Source of the DNA: an uncultured Clostridia bacterium
GTDB lineage: Bacteria > Bacillota > Clostridia > UBA1381
Direction of reading: 5' to 3'
NCBI GenBank assembly: GCA_934462715.1
Contig: CAKSIJ010000003.1
Span: 176,346-240,345, forward strand
DNA length: 64,000 nucleotides
Shown here: positions 42,326-51,082 of the stretch, in pieces
Layout: the number at the start of each line of letters is the position of its first letter
Numbering within the stretch: position 1 is the first letter of the stretch
The notes under the pieces: generated by a model
What the model was told of the DNA's origin: nothing
Seen by the model: the letters and a program-made list of their open reading frames with translations, nothing else
The model's database searches: none
Translations under genes and position numbers: made by a program

Positions 42326-45300
42326 TTACATTTCCATATCGAACAAGGAAACCTGATCGGATTGCGGCAGACCGTCAAGACAGTGGTACTCCTGCATAAG
42401 ATCGATTATAGAGCGTGTAACGGTGGTACGCTGTTTAAGGTCGTCTATTGTTTTGAACGGAGCTTTTTCCCGTGCCTCCTGAATACTTTTCGCAACGTTT
42501 TCGCCCATGCCGCCGATAGCGTTAAGGGGAGGTCTTATACCGTCCTCACACGGCAGAAAGTTTACGGCATGAGATTCATATAGGTCGATCGGTGCAAATT
42601 TCAGACCCCGTGCGTACATTTCTATACATATTTCAAGAATAGGAATGACGTTTTCCTCTTTCGGTGATATTGTATTGTTTTTTTTCTTTTCGAGAAGCTC
42701 CTCCATAGCTTTTCTGGCGGCAGGCAGACCCTGTGCCATTATTTTGGCGTCAAAATCGTCTGCTCTTACGGAAAAATAAGCTATGTAAAAAGCCTGCGGA
42801 TAATGAACCTTGTAGTAAGCAACTCTGAATGCCATTGTAACGTATGCAACGGCGTGTGCTTTCGGGAACATATACTTTATCTTTTTGCAGGAATCTATAT
42901 ACCATTGAGGAACGTTTGCGGCAAGCATTGCTTCCTCGTCCTCGGGCTTTAGTCCCTTTCCTTTTCTCACGCTTTCCATTATTTTAAAGGAATGACCGGC
43001 TTCAACTCCCATTGATATGAGGTAAATCATAATATCGTCACGGGCGCAGATCGAGTGTGACAGATCGGTGATGCCTTGTTGAATCAAGGCTTGCGCATTG
43101 CCGAGCCAAACGTCCGTGCCGTGTGAAAGACCGGAGATTCTTACAAGCTCGGAAAAGGTGGTAGGCTTTGTATCGACAAGCATCTGCCGTACAAATTTCG
43201 TTCCGAACTCCGGTATACCGTATGTGCCGAGCTTTGTTCCTATATCCTCGCCGTCAATGATTTTCAAAGCCTTGTTTGAAGTGAACAGGCTTATCGTATC
43301 CTTGTCGCCGAGAGGAATTGTCTGAGGGTCAAGACCGGTTAAGTCCTGGAGCATTTTGATTACCGTCGGATCATCGTGACCGAGCTCGTCAAGCTTCAAA
43401 AGGTTCTGGTCAATAGAATGGTAATCAAAATGTGTTGTTATAATGTCGGAATTGGGGTCATCGGCAGGGTGCTGAACCGGGCAGAATTCGTGAATATCGT
43501 TTCTGTGAGGTACAACGATAATTCCTCCCGGGTGCTGACCGCTTGTTCTTTTAACGCCGACGCAGCCCGAAGCAAGACGCTTCATCTCCGCATTTCTTAT
43601 CTTTATTCCCTTTTCCTCCGAATACTTTCTCACATATCCGAAAGCGGTTTTTTCGGCAACCGTGCCGATAGTTCCGGCTCTGAACACGAAGCCCTCACCG
43701 AAGTATGTTTCGGTGTACTTGTGAATTACCGGCTGATAATCACCCGAAAAGTTAAGGTCAATATCCGGCTCTTTGTCGCCCTTGAAGCCGAGAAAGGTTT
43801 CAAAGGGAATGTCATGACCGTCCTTTTTGTAGAGTGTTCCGCATTTGGGGCAGATTTTATCTTCAAGGTCACAGCCGGAAATACCGATTTCACTTGGGAC
43901 AAATTCAATGTTTTTGCAATTCGGGCATATGTAATGCGCAGGGAGCGAATTAACCTCTGTTATATCGGACAAAAATGCGACAAAGGACGAGCCGACAGAA
44001 CCTCTCGAACCAACCAGGTATCCGTCAGAAAGCGATTTTCTTACAAGCTCCTGTGCTATTTTGTACATAACCGAAAAGCCGTAGGTGGTGATTGAGTAAA
44101 GCTCCTTGTCAAGTCTTTCCTTAACCGCAGGGGGGAGGGGGTCGCCGTAGATTTCCTTTGCTTTTCTGAAGGAGTCGTTTATAATGCCCTCCTTTGCGCC
44201 GTCGATTACCGGAGGACATTTTGTTGGCGGAATCGGACGTACGTCCTCTATCATATCGGCAATCAGATTTGTGTTTTCCACTACAACCTCATATGCTTTT
44301 TCCTCACCGAGATATGAAAACTCGTCAAGCATTTCTTCGGTGGTTCTGAAATAGAGCGGAGCCTGATTGTCTGCGTCCTTAAAGCCCTTGTAATACATCA
44401 GAATTTTTCTGTAGTTTGCTCCCTCGGGATCGAGAAAATGCACGTCGCACGTTGCGCATACCGGTTTGTTGTACTTTTCGCCGAGAGCAACAATTTGTCT
44501 GTTAAGCTCCCGAAGATCTTCATCAGTGCATACGTTCGGGTGATTGTCATCCGTTTTCATGTATGCGTTGTTACCGATAGGCTGTATTTCGAGATAATCG
44601 TAGAAATTGACTATTTTTTCTATCTTATCCTCACTCACACCGTCAACTATTGCGCGGAAAAGTTCCCCTGCCTCACACGCAGAACCCAATATCAGACCCT
44701 CTCTTTTTTGCTCCAGAAGCGTTCTCGGTATTCTCGGAGTTCTGAAAAAGTATTGAAGCTGTGAAGCCGTTATCAGTTCATACAGATTTCTTACGCCTTT
44801 AAGATTTTTTGCAAGAATAATTATGTGGAAAGCCTTGTTTTTCTTTACGGCGTGCGAAAGGTCAAAGCCGTCATTGATTCCCGACATATCCTTATATCCA
44901 AGCTCTTTAAGCTTATCGAGCATTTTTATGAATACGTCCGCCGTAGCCTTTGCGTCATCAACCGCACGGTGGTGATTTTCAAGCAGTATATGCAGATTTT
45001 TTGTGAGGGTATCAAGCTTATGGTTCGGAAAGTCCGGATAAAGACATCTTGCGAGCATAAGCGTATCAACGTATGTAAAGTCAAATTCAAGTCCGAATTT
45101 ATCGGCTCTGTCGCTTATAAAGCCGACATCGAAATTTGCATTGTGCGCAACAAGCGTGCTGCCCTTGCAAAATTCAAGAAATTTCGGAATTACAGCACTT
45201 TCCGGCTCTGACTTTTTTACCATATCGTTGGAAATACCGGTAAGCTGCTGAATGTTTTCGGGTATGGGCATGCCCGGATTTACAAAGCAGCCGAATCGGT

Positions 45301-46396
45301 CAACAATTTTGCCGCCCGATACCTTAACGGCACCGATTTCTGTGATTCCGCATATATCCTTGTTAAAGCCTGTTGTTTCAATATCAAATACAACAAATTC
45401 GGAATCAAGCGAGGCATTATTGTTGTTATATACAATTTTTAAGCTGTCATCTATAAGATACCCCTCAACGCCGTAGAGTACCTTTATTTTTTTGTTTAAA
45501 TCGGACGCTTTCATTGCGTCGGGGAAGGACTGAACTACTCCGTGGTCGGTTATCGCAACGGCGGTGTGTCCCCAGCTGATTGCGCGGTTTATCAGATCCT
45601 TTGCGGAGGATACTGCGTCCATTGCCGACATTTGGGTATGCATATGAAGCTCTACGCGCTTTTTTTCGGCATTGTCGGTTCTTTGCGGAGGACGGTAGCC
45701 CTCGGCAATAGAGCGTATCGAAACAACCGCCTCTTTTGCATAGTCATTATACTGCGCTTTGCCTTTTACAACAACAAAAAGTCCCTTTTTCAGCTTTTGC
45801 TTAACGAGTGAAATTGCTTCTTCGTTTTTTTCGTTTTTTTCAATAAAAAGCTGACAGGAGATAGAATCGTTAAAATCGGTTACGTCAATAAGCACAAGAA
45901 GAAAATCCTTTTCGGTTTTTTTGCTGTGAATATCCTTTGTTTCGACTCCGAATATTTCTCCCTCAAAGCAAACGTTCCCGGATCCCTCGCTTATTGAGGT
46001 GATCGGAACAAGAAAATCTCTTATGGAACGTCCGAAAATCACTTCTTTTACCCTTGCCTTGCCCATGAATACCGACGGGTCTTTGCTTTCTTCGTTATTT
46101 GTGCTTTTTTCGAGAGCGGCTTTGACCTGCTTTTGAAATTCAAGATTATAGCTTCTTGAATTTGCCCAGATTTTTTCATCGTCAGCCTGTTTTTTGCTTT
46201 TTATATTTATGGACGAAAGTCTTGCAAATTCCTTGATTTTTTCCTCTGCGGCTTCAACGTCGCTTTCTTCAAAATCATCATCCAGAATGATTTCCATGCT
46301 TCGTATTTTCTTGTCAATTTCAATATTATGTACCGTGCATTTCCCGGCATTTCCCAAATACAAGCCGGGGAATATAGTGTTTAAATTTCGTTTCAT
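42326..46396 (-). CDS. polC: DNA polymerase III alpha subunit, PolC type
   Basis: A 1356-aa Gram-positive replicative polymerase with built-in proofreading. Layout: N-terminal and OB domains to about 240; PHP start VELHMHTQMSAMDAVSSAKD (about 248-267); 3'-5' exonuclease inserted in PHP with FVVFDIETTGFNKD (near 335) and HNANFDVGFISDRADKF; zinc cluster CPNCKNIEF...CPKCGTLY near 815-850; catalytic region GDKEPDIDLNFSGDYQ with the Asp pair (near 870); and SGQHPGGIIVVP. Slightly shorter than the Bacillus enzyme (about 1440), mainly at the N-terminus. GAGGAAG precedes ATG. Last gene of a minus-strand run starting at the topoisomerase genes. Confidence 0.97.
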   Translation of the reverse strand: MKRNLNTIFPGLYLGNAGKCTVHNIEIDKKIRSMEIILDDDFEESDVEAAEEKIKEFARLSSINIKSKKQADDEKIWANSRSYNLEFQKQVKAALEKSTNNEESKDPSVFMGKARVKEVIFGRSIRDFLVPITSISEGSGNVCFEGEIFGVETKDIHSKKTEKDFLLVLIDVTDFNDSISCQLFIEKNEKNEEAISLVKQKLKKGLFVVVKGKAQYNDYAKEAVVSIRSIAEGYRPPQRTDNAEKKRVELHMHTQMSAMDAVSSAKDLINRAISWGHTAVAITDHGVVQSFPDAMKASDLNKKIKVLYGVEGYLIDDSLKIVYNNNNASLDSEFVVFDIETTGFNKDICGITEIGAVKVSGGKIVDRFGCFVNPGMPIPENIQQLTGISNDMVKKSEPESAVIPKFLEFCKGSTLVAHNANFDVGFISDRADKFGLEFDFTYVDTLMLARCLYPDFPNHKLDTLTKNLHILLENHHRAVDDAKATADVFIKMLDKLKELGYKDMSGINDGFDLSHAVKKNKAFHIIILAKNLKGVRNLYELITASQLQYFFRTPRIPRTLLEQKREGLILGSACEAGELFRAIVDGVSEDKIEKIVNFYDYLEIQPIGNNAYMKTDDNHPNVCTDEDLRELNRQIVALGEKYNKPVCATCDVHFLDPEGANYRKILMYYKGFKDADNQAPLYFRTTEEMLDEFSYLGEEKAYEVVVENTNLIADMIEDVRPIPPTKCPPVIDGAKEGIINDSFRKAKEIYGDPLPPAVKERLDKELYSITTYGFSVMYKIAQELVRKSLSDGYLVGSRGSVGSSFVAFLSDITEVNSLPAHYICPNCKNIEFVPSEIGISGCDLEDKICPKCGTLYKKDGHDIPFETFLGFKGDKEPDIDLNFSGDYQPVIHKYTETYFGEGFVFRAGTIGTVAEKTAFGYVRKYSEEKGIKIRNAEMKRLASGCVGVKRTSGQHPGGIIVVPHRNDIHEFCPVQHPADDPNSDIITTHFDYHSIDQNLLKLDELGHDDPTVIKMLQDLTGLDPQTIPLGDKDTISLFTSNKALKIIDGEDIGTKLGTYGIPEFGTKFVRQMLVDTKPTTFSELVRISGLSHGTDVWLGNAQALIQQGITDLSHSICARDDIMIYLISMGVEAGHSFKIMESVRKGKGLKPEDEEAMLAANVPQWYIDSCKKIKYMFPKAHAVAYVTMAFRVAYYKVHYPQAFYIAYFSVRADDFDAKIMAQGLPAARKAMEELLEKKKNNTISPKEENVIPILEICIEMYARGLKFAPIDLYESHAVNFLPCEDGIRPPLNAIGGMGENVAKSIQEAREKAPFKTIDDLKQRTTVTRSIIDLMQEYHCLDGLPQSDQVSLFDMEM

Positions 46397-46497
46397 TCGT
46401 TGTGCTTCCTCATATCAGCCGCCGGACCGCCGGAGCTTATTATTAAAGCGAACGGTTAGAACTAATGCCTGATCTTCCGTTCAAAATGTCTGTAGGT

Positions 46498-47277
46498 TTA
46501 TCGGGTTTCAAAATATTTAAGCAGTCCGCTGACCGCTCCGTCCATGAGTTTGCTGCGGTATTCCTCGGTTTCCATCAATGCGTCCTCCTCGGGATTTGTC
46601 ATGAATCCCATTTCAATCAATGCCGTGGGTACCTTGCTCCAGTTAAACCCCGTCATATCCTCCCGATAGGACAATCCTCTGTTATCGGCGGCAGTTTCCT
46701 TTACCACACTGTCAAGCAGACACATACCGAGCCTTTCGCAGCTTTCAAAAAGTCCGCTGTCAAGACAGCCCTCTGCCGGAACAAGAACAGATATTCCGTG
46801 CAGCTCTTTATTTTCGCTTCCGTCCGCATGAAGCTTTACAGATACGTCCGCACCCAGATTATTTGCAAATTCCGCTCTGCCCATATTGGACATTTCGGCG
46901 TCATGACCGCTTCTTGTCATATGTACCTCCGCACCCAACGCTTCAAGCTTTTCCTTTAAAATCAGTCCGCAGGCAAGATTTAACTGCTCCTCCGTCTGAT
47001 TTTTCCCGGCTGTTCCGCTGACGTATGCCGGTTTTTTCTTATCGCTTTTCGGAGATACTCTTTCCTTGTCGCTGATGTTGTTCAAACCATGACCGGGGTC
47101 TACGACTATGATTTTTCCTCTAAGAGGCAAATCAGCCGCTTTTTCCGGCTGTTCTGTCTGTTTTGCGCTTTCATCGGGTAAGTATTCGTTTCTTTTTATT
47201 CCCGTAAAATTAAATATGCACGCTGTCAGAATAGCAATTATAAATACCGACAGCACAATATAACGCTTATCTTTCAT
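46498..47277 (-). CDS. N-acetylmuramoyl-L-alanine amidase (Amidase_3)
   Basis: A 259-aa cell-wall hydrolase. The N-terminal membrane anchor or uncleaved signal (YIVLSVFIIAILTACIFNF, about 5-23) is followed by a linker and the catalytic domain. Zinc ligands: His in VVDPGHGLNN (near 60), Glu in TEEQLNLA, His in KLHADGSENK, and catalytic Glu in ALIEMGFMTNPEED (near 232). It cuts the bond between MurNAc and the stem peptide. The family includes sporulation amidases (CwlD-like), a possibility here given gpr elsewhere in the window. It lies between tmk and polC. Confidence 0.9.
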   Translation of the reverse strand: MKDKRYIVLSVFIIAILTACIFNFTGIKRNEYLPDESAKQTEQPEKAADLPLRGKIIVVDPGHGLNNISDKERVSPKSDKKKPAYVSGTAGKNQTEEQLNLACGLILKEKLEALGAEVHMTRSGHDAEMSNMGRAEFANNLGADVSVKLHADGSENKELHGISVLVPAEGCLDSGLFESCERLGMCLLDSVVKETAADNRGLSYREDMTGFNWSKVPTALIEMGFMTNPEEDALMETEEYRSKLMDGAVSGLLKYFETR

Positions 47278-47300
47278 AGCCGTTCTCCGTTTTATTCTGA

Positions 47301-47981
47301 TTATCCTGTGATTATTTTTTTCACGTCACGGTAAAGCTCGTCATTTATTTCTACAATTGTTCTGATTTTACCGTTCCTTGTACAGTCTATTCTGTGCCAG
47401 CCCAATGATTTTGCCGCATGGCACGCATTGTTGTAGCTTTTTTCAAGGTAATCCCTGTTGCTTTCGTGAATATCCTTTTGTTCCTCTCCGCTGAATTTGT
47501 TTTTTCTTTCTTTCATAAGGAGCTCGGCACATTCAACCGGCATATCGAGGAAAAATGTAATATCGGGCCTGGGTATTCCGTAAATATCATATTCAAGTTC
47601 TGAAATCCAATTGAGAAATTTGTTTTTTTCCTCCTCGGTTTCAAGCTTGCTTGCCTGATGAATCATATTTGAGGACACATATCTGTCCGCTATTATGATT
47701 TTGTTTTTATTAAGATAGTCCGATTTCCATTTTGTTCTGTAGGACGCAAAGCGGTCGGCGGCAAAAAAGCTTGAAGCCGCATATGCGTTAACATCGTCGG
47801 GATTTTCTCCGAACTGTCCCGACAGATACATTTTTACAAGCGATGACGATGGGCTGTCATAGTCCGGGAACGAAAGTCTTTTCACGTCATACCCATCCTT
47901 TATCAGCCGTTCGGCAAGCATTTCGGTATGAGTCTGTTTACCGCTCGAATCCACTCCGTCTATTACTATAAGCTTACCCAT
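47301..47981 (-). CDS. tmk: Thymidylate kinase
   Basis: Start at ATG 47981 (MGKLIVIDGVDSSGKQTHTE), just two bases after the stop of the upstream gene. The 226-aa kinase makes dTDP from dTMP. The P-loop is GVDSSGKQT (near 9-17). Also seen are DRYVSSNMIHQASK, FLDMPVECAELLMKER, and the lid-like KNKFSGEEQKDIHESN. The longer lid insert and the DSSGKQTHTEM opening fit the variant dTMP kinases common in Clostridia. The ribosome site is weak (CAGGGT), so coupling to the upstream stop is likely. Confidence 0.93.
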   Translation of the reverse strand: MGKLIVIDGVDSSGKQTHTEMLAERLIKDGYDVKRLSFPDYDSPSSSLVKMYLSGQFGENPDDVNAYAASSFFAADRFASYRTKWKSDYLNKNKIIIADRYVSSNMIHQASKLETEEEKNKFLNWISELEYDIYGIPRPDITFFLDMPVECAELLMKERKNKFSGEEQKDIHESNRDYLEKSYNNACHAAKSLGWHRIDCTRNGKIRTIVEINDELYRDVKKIITG

Positions 47982-47983
47982 TT

Positions 47984-48739
47984 TTAACCCTGCCGTTCTT
48001 CCTTTTTTATAAATTTTCTGCCGTGAAACAAAACCGTGAATCCAAATTTCGGCAGTGCCAACATTCTTTTGAATCTCCACGGCTCTTTCACAAGTCTGTA
48101 AAACCATTCAAGACCCATTCTGCACCAAAAATCCGGCGCTCTCTCAACCTCTCCGGCAAACACGTCAAGGCTTCCGCCTATTCCCATAAACAGACGTGCA
48201 TTGGTTTTATTCATGTTTTCGTATATCCATTTTTCCTGCTTCGGAGCGCCCAGACATACAAAAACAATATCCGCACCCACTCCGTTTATATCATTGACTA
48301 TATCCCTTGTTTCGGAATCCTTGAAATATCCGTTTCTTGTTCCCACAATCTGTATAAATGGATAACGTGCTTCAAGACGGCGTTTTGCTTTTTCAGCAAT
48401 TCCAGGCTTTCCACCGAAAAGATATAATCTGTGTCCGGTTTCGGCAATTCTGTCAATAAGCCCGCAGGCAATATCATATCCGGCGGCACGCTCGCTTATC
48501 GGATTTTTAAGTATTCTCGAAGCATATACAACGCCTATTCCGTCCGCCGTCAGCAGATCCGCTGAGTTTAGTATTCTGCAAAAGGAAGAATCTTTGTATG
48601 CATTAAGTATTATCTCCGAATTTGGCGTGAAAACGCTGTGCGGTCTGCCCTCGTCAAGCATACCGAACACTCTGTCAACCGCTTCGTCAACATTCACCTT
48701 GTCAACCTTAACTCCCAGTATATTGACCTTATCGTTCAT
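47984..48739 (-). CDS. WecG/TagA/CpsF-family glycosyltransferase
   Basis: Start at ATG 48739 (MNDKVNILGVKVDKVN) with GGGAGG 6 nt upstream. A 251-aa membrane-associated transferase. Motifs: FTPNSEIILNAYKDSSF, ADGIGVVYASRIL, LYLFGGKPGIAEKAKRRL, and VCLGAPKQEKWIYEN (near 158-172). In Bacillus TagA adds ManNAc to lipid-linked GlcNAc in wall teichoic acid synthesis; WecG does a similar step for enterobacterial antigen. Here the acceptor is unknown. No other teichoic-acid gene is nearby. Confidence 0.9.
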   Translation of the reverse strand: MNDKVNILGVKVDKVNVDEAVDRVFGMLDEGRPHSVFTPNSEIILNAYKDSSFCRILNSADLLTADGIGVVYASRILKNPISERAAGYDIACGLIDRIAETGHRLYLFGGKPGIAEKAKRRLEARYPFIQIVGTRNGYFKDSETRDIVNDINGVGADIVFVCLGAPKQEKWIYENMNKTNARLFMGIGGSLDVFAGEVERAPDFWCRMGLEWFYRLVKEPWRFKRMLALPKFGFTVLFHGRKFIKKEERQG

Positions 48740-48783
48740 TTTGTTCCTCCCGTTCACCGCCCAATACGGCTTATTTAACATTT

Positions 48784-51012
48784 TTATTCATCAAATATTG
48801 AAAGCTGTCTGTTTTCCGAATCATCTTTTCTCAAAAATGCTCCGACTGCCGGAATATTCTTTGTTCCGTAATGCTTCAGATCGTTTATACCGCTTTCCTC
48901 CGCCCTTATGACGCTTGAAAGCTTTGCTCCCTTTCTGGTAAGCTTCATAACCTGCACGCCCTGAGTTGATTTTGTGGTTTTAAGCGGTATCTTATCGGTA
49001 TTCAGATACAATACCTTATTATTGTCAGCCATTGCGACAATATCGCAGTCATTTTCTATATACATAACCGCGCAGACCGGTGATTTATCCGAATATGCGC
49101 CTATGAGCTTTTTACGGTTCGTCTTTGTTGCATAAGCTTCAAGCGGAACCTTTGCCATTTTTCCGTTTTCAAACGCAAATAGCATATATCCCTTGTAATC
49201 CTTTGTAACCACCGTGTAGATTATATTCTCGCCGTCCGAAGTTCCGACTATTGACGGAATATAATCTCCCATGTTTCCCACCTTTGAATCATCCAACTCA
49301 TAGGTTTTCATCTTATAAACCACACTCTTGTCGCCGAAGAAAAGCAGGTCGCTTATATTTGTGGTTTCGATTGCCTGTATTACCCTGTCCCCCTCTTTAA
49401 GCTTATGCTCCGTTGTGGTAAATTTAAGCGAATTTGCCGATACCTTTTTGATGTATCCGTCCTTTGTGGTAAAAATCGTAAGCGGAAAATCCTCTATATA
49501 GTTGGTTTCGCTGTAGGTTTCTACCTCATCATCGCCGATAAGCTGTGTGAGCCTGTCTTTTCCGTATTTCTTTGCGATTGCTGTAAGCTGCTTTTCTATC
49601 AGCTTTTTAATCCTTTTGTCGCTTTCGAGAGTGGCCGTCAGCTCGTCTATTTCCTCTATCAGCTTTTCGATTTCCGCCGTTCTGTTCAGTATATATTCCC
49701 TGTTTAAATACCTGAGCTTTATCTCTGCCACATATTCCGCCTGTACCTTGTCAATTTCAAACCCCGACATAAGGTTCGGCACAACGTCTGCTTCAAGCTC
49801 CGTATGGCGTATAATAGAAATTGCCTTGTCTATATCCATAAGGATTTTTTTTAGGCCTGTCAAAAGGTGAAACTTTTCTCTCTTTTTATCAATGTCATAT
49901 TTAAGGCTGTTTTTGATACAGCCCATACGGAAGCTTACCCATTCGCCGATAATCTGCTTCACGCCGAGTACCCTTGGGGTGTTTTTGATTATTACGTTAA
50001 AGTTACAGCTGAAGCTGTCCTCGAGCGGAGTCAGCTTGAACAGCTTTAACATGAGTGCGTCGGGATCTGTTCCTCTTTTTAAATCTATCGTGATTCTAAA
50101 TCCGTCAAGACCGGTTTCATCACGCGCGTCGGCAATTTCCTTTAGCTTGTTCGCCTTGATAAGCTCCATTATTTTACCTATTATTGCTTCGGAGGTTGTT
50201 GTGTACGGTATCTGAGTAATATCTATACAGTTGTTTTTGCTGTCATAGCTGTAAACGGCTCTTAATCTGAAGCTTCCCTTGCCCGTTTCGTATATTTCCC
50301 TCATCTGCTGCTCCGAATATAAAAGCTGCGCTCCCATAGAAAAATCCGGTGCCGGCATAAAGGAAATAATATCCGAATTTTCATCTTTCATGTATGCGAT
50401 TGTCGCCTCGCATACCTCCTTTAAATTAAAGGAGCATATATTGCTTGCCATTCCGACGGCGATTCCCTGATTCGGATTTACAAGAATGTTGGGAAACGCA
50501 ACCGGCAAAAGCACCGGTTCCTTTAATTCGCCGTCATAATTATCGACAAATTCAACAGTGTTTTTGTTAATATCGGTAAAAAACTCATTACAGATAGGAT
50601 CAAGCCTTACCTCGGTATATCTCGACGCAGCATATGCCATATCCCGCGAATATTGCTTACCGAAGTTTCCCTGAGATTCCACAAGCGGATGCAAAAGCGC
50701 TTCGTTTCCTCTCGTAAGTCTTACCATAGTTTCATAAATAGCGGCGTCGCCGTGCGGATTCAGCTTCATTGTCTGACCCACAACGTTTGCCGATTTTGTA
50801 AGCTTTCCGCCGAGAAGCCCCATTTTATACATGGTGTACAAAAGCTTTCTGTGCGCAGGCTTCAAGCCGTCTATTTCGGGTATTGCCCTCGAAATAATTA
50901 CGCTCATTGCATACGGCATAAAGTTTGTTTCAAGCGTTTCGCAGATAGGCTGCTCGGCAATCGGCGCATAAATTATCTGTTCGGGTTCTTTTGAGTTTTT
51001 TCTTTTAGCCAT
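48784..51012 (-). CDS. Type II topoisomerase subunit A (GyrA/ParC-like)
   Basis: Start at ATG 51012 (MAKRKNSKEPEQIIY). A 742-aa cleavage subunit: ETLETNFMPYAMSVIISRAI at the N-terminus, KLNPHGDAAIYETMVRL, and catalytic Tyr in AASRYTEVRL (near 134). It has the tower and coiled-coil, then a short C-terminal domain with beta-propeller-like blades (YIKKVSANSLKF, NKVLYLNTDKIPL, GVQVMKL). It is shorter than standard GyrA (about 820). It pairs with the adjacent B subunit as a second topoisomerase (Topo IV-like) rather than the main gyrase. A GCCG-AAA-GGCGG hairpin precedes its GGAGG. Confidence 0.9.
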   Translation of the reverse strand: MAKRKNSKEPEQIIYAPIAEQPICETLETNFMPYAMSVIISRAIPEIDGLKPAHRKLLYTMYKMGLLGGKLTKSANVVGQTMKLNPHGDAAIYETMVRLTRGNEALLHPLVESQGNFGKQYSRDMAYAASRYTEVRLDPICNEFFTDINKNTVEFVDNYDGELKEPVLLPVAFPNILVNPNQGIAVGMASNICSFNLKEVCEATIAYMKDENSDIISFMPAPDFSMGAQLLYSEQQMREIYETGKGSFRLRAVYSYDSKNNCIDITQIPYTTTSEAIIGKIMELIKANKLKEIADARDETGLDGFRITIDLKRGTDPDALMLKLFKLTPLEDSFSCNFNVIIKNTPRVLGVKQIIGEWVSFRMGCIKNSLKYDIDKKREKFHLLTGLKKILMDIDKAISIIRHTELEADVVPNLMSGFEIDKVQAEYVAEIKLRYLNREYILNRTAEIEKLIEEIDELTATLESDKRIKKLIEKQLTAIAKKYGKDRLTQLIGDDEVETYSETNYIEDFPLTIFTTKDGYIKKVSANSLKFTTTEHKLKEGDRVIQAIETTNISDLLFFGDKSVVYKMKTYELDDSKVGNMGDYIPSIVGTSDGENIIYTVVTKDYKGYMLFAFENGKMAKVPLEAYATKTNRKKLIGAYSDKSPVCAVMYIENDCDIVAMADNNKVLYLNTDKIPLKTTKSTQGVQVMKLTRKGAKLSSVIRAEESGINDLKHYGTKNIPAVGAFLRKDDSENRQLSIFDE

Positions 51013-51024
51013 GTTTGTTTTTAT

Positions 51025-51050
51025 CCTCCGTTTCACCGCCTTTCGGCAGC
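51025..51050 (-). other. Small hairpin joined to Shine-Dalgarno before the topoisomerase A gene
   Basis: On the minus strand GCTGCCGAAAGGCGG is followed by TGAAACGGAGG, a looser version of the GCCGC-hairpin cassette. A similar looser version (GCCGTATTGGGCGG then GGGAGG) lies at 48746-48770 before the TagA-like gene. Confidence 0.4.
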
Positions 51051-51082
51051 AAATAGTGATTTTAGCCTTTCGTGCGGAATTG

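Noticed and set aside
43376..44095. 239-aa plus-strand frame opposite polC
   Set aside because: Antisense shadow of conserved polC codons; no family likeness and no promoter or ribosome site.
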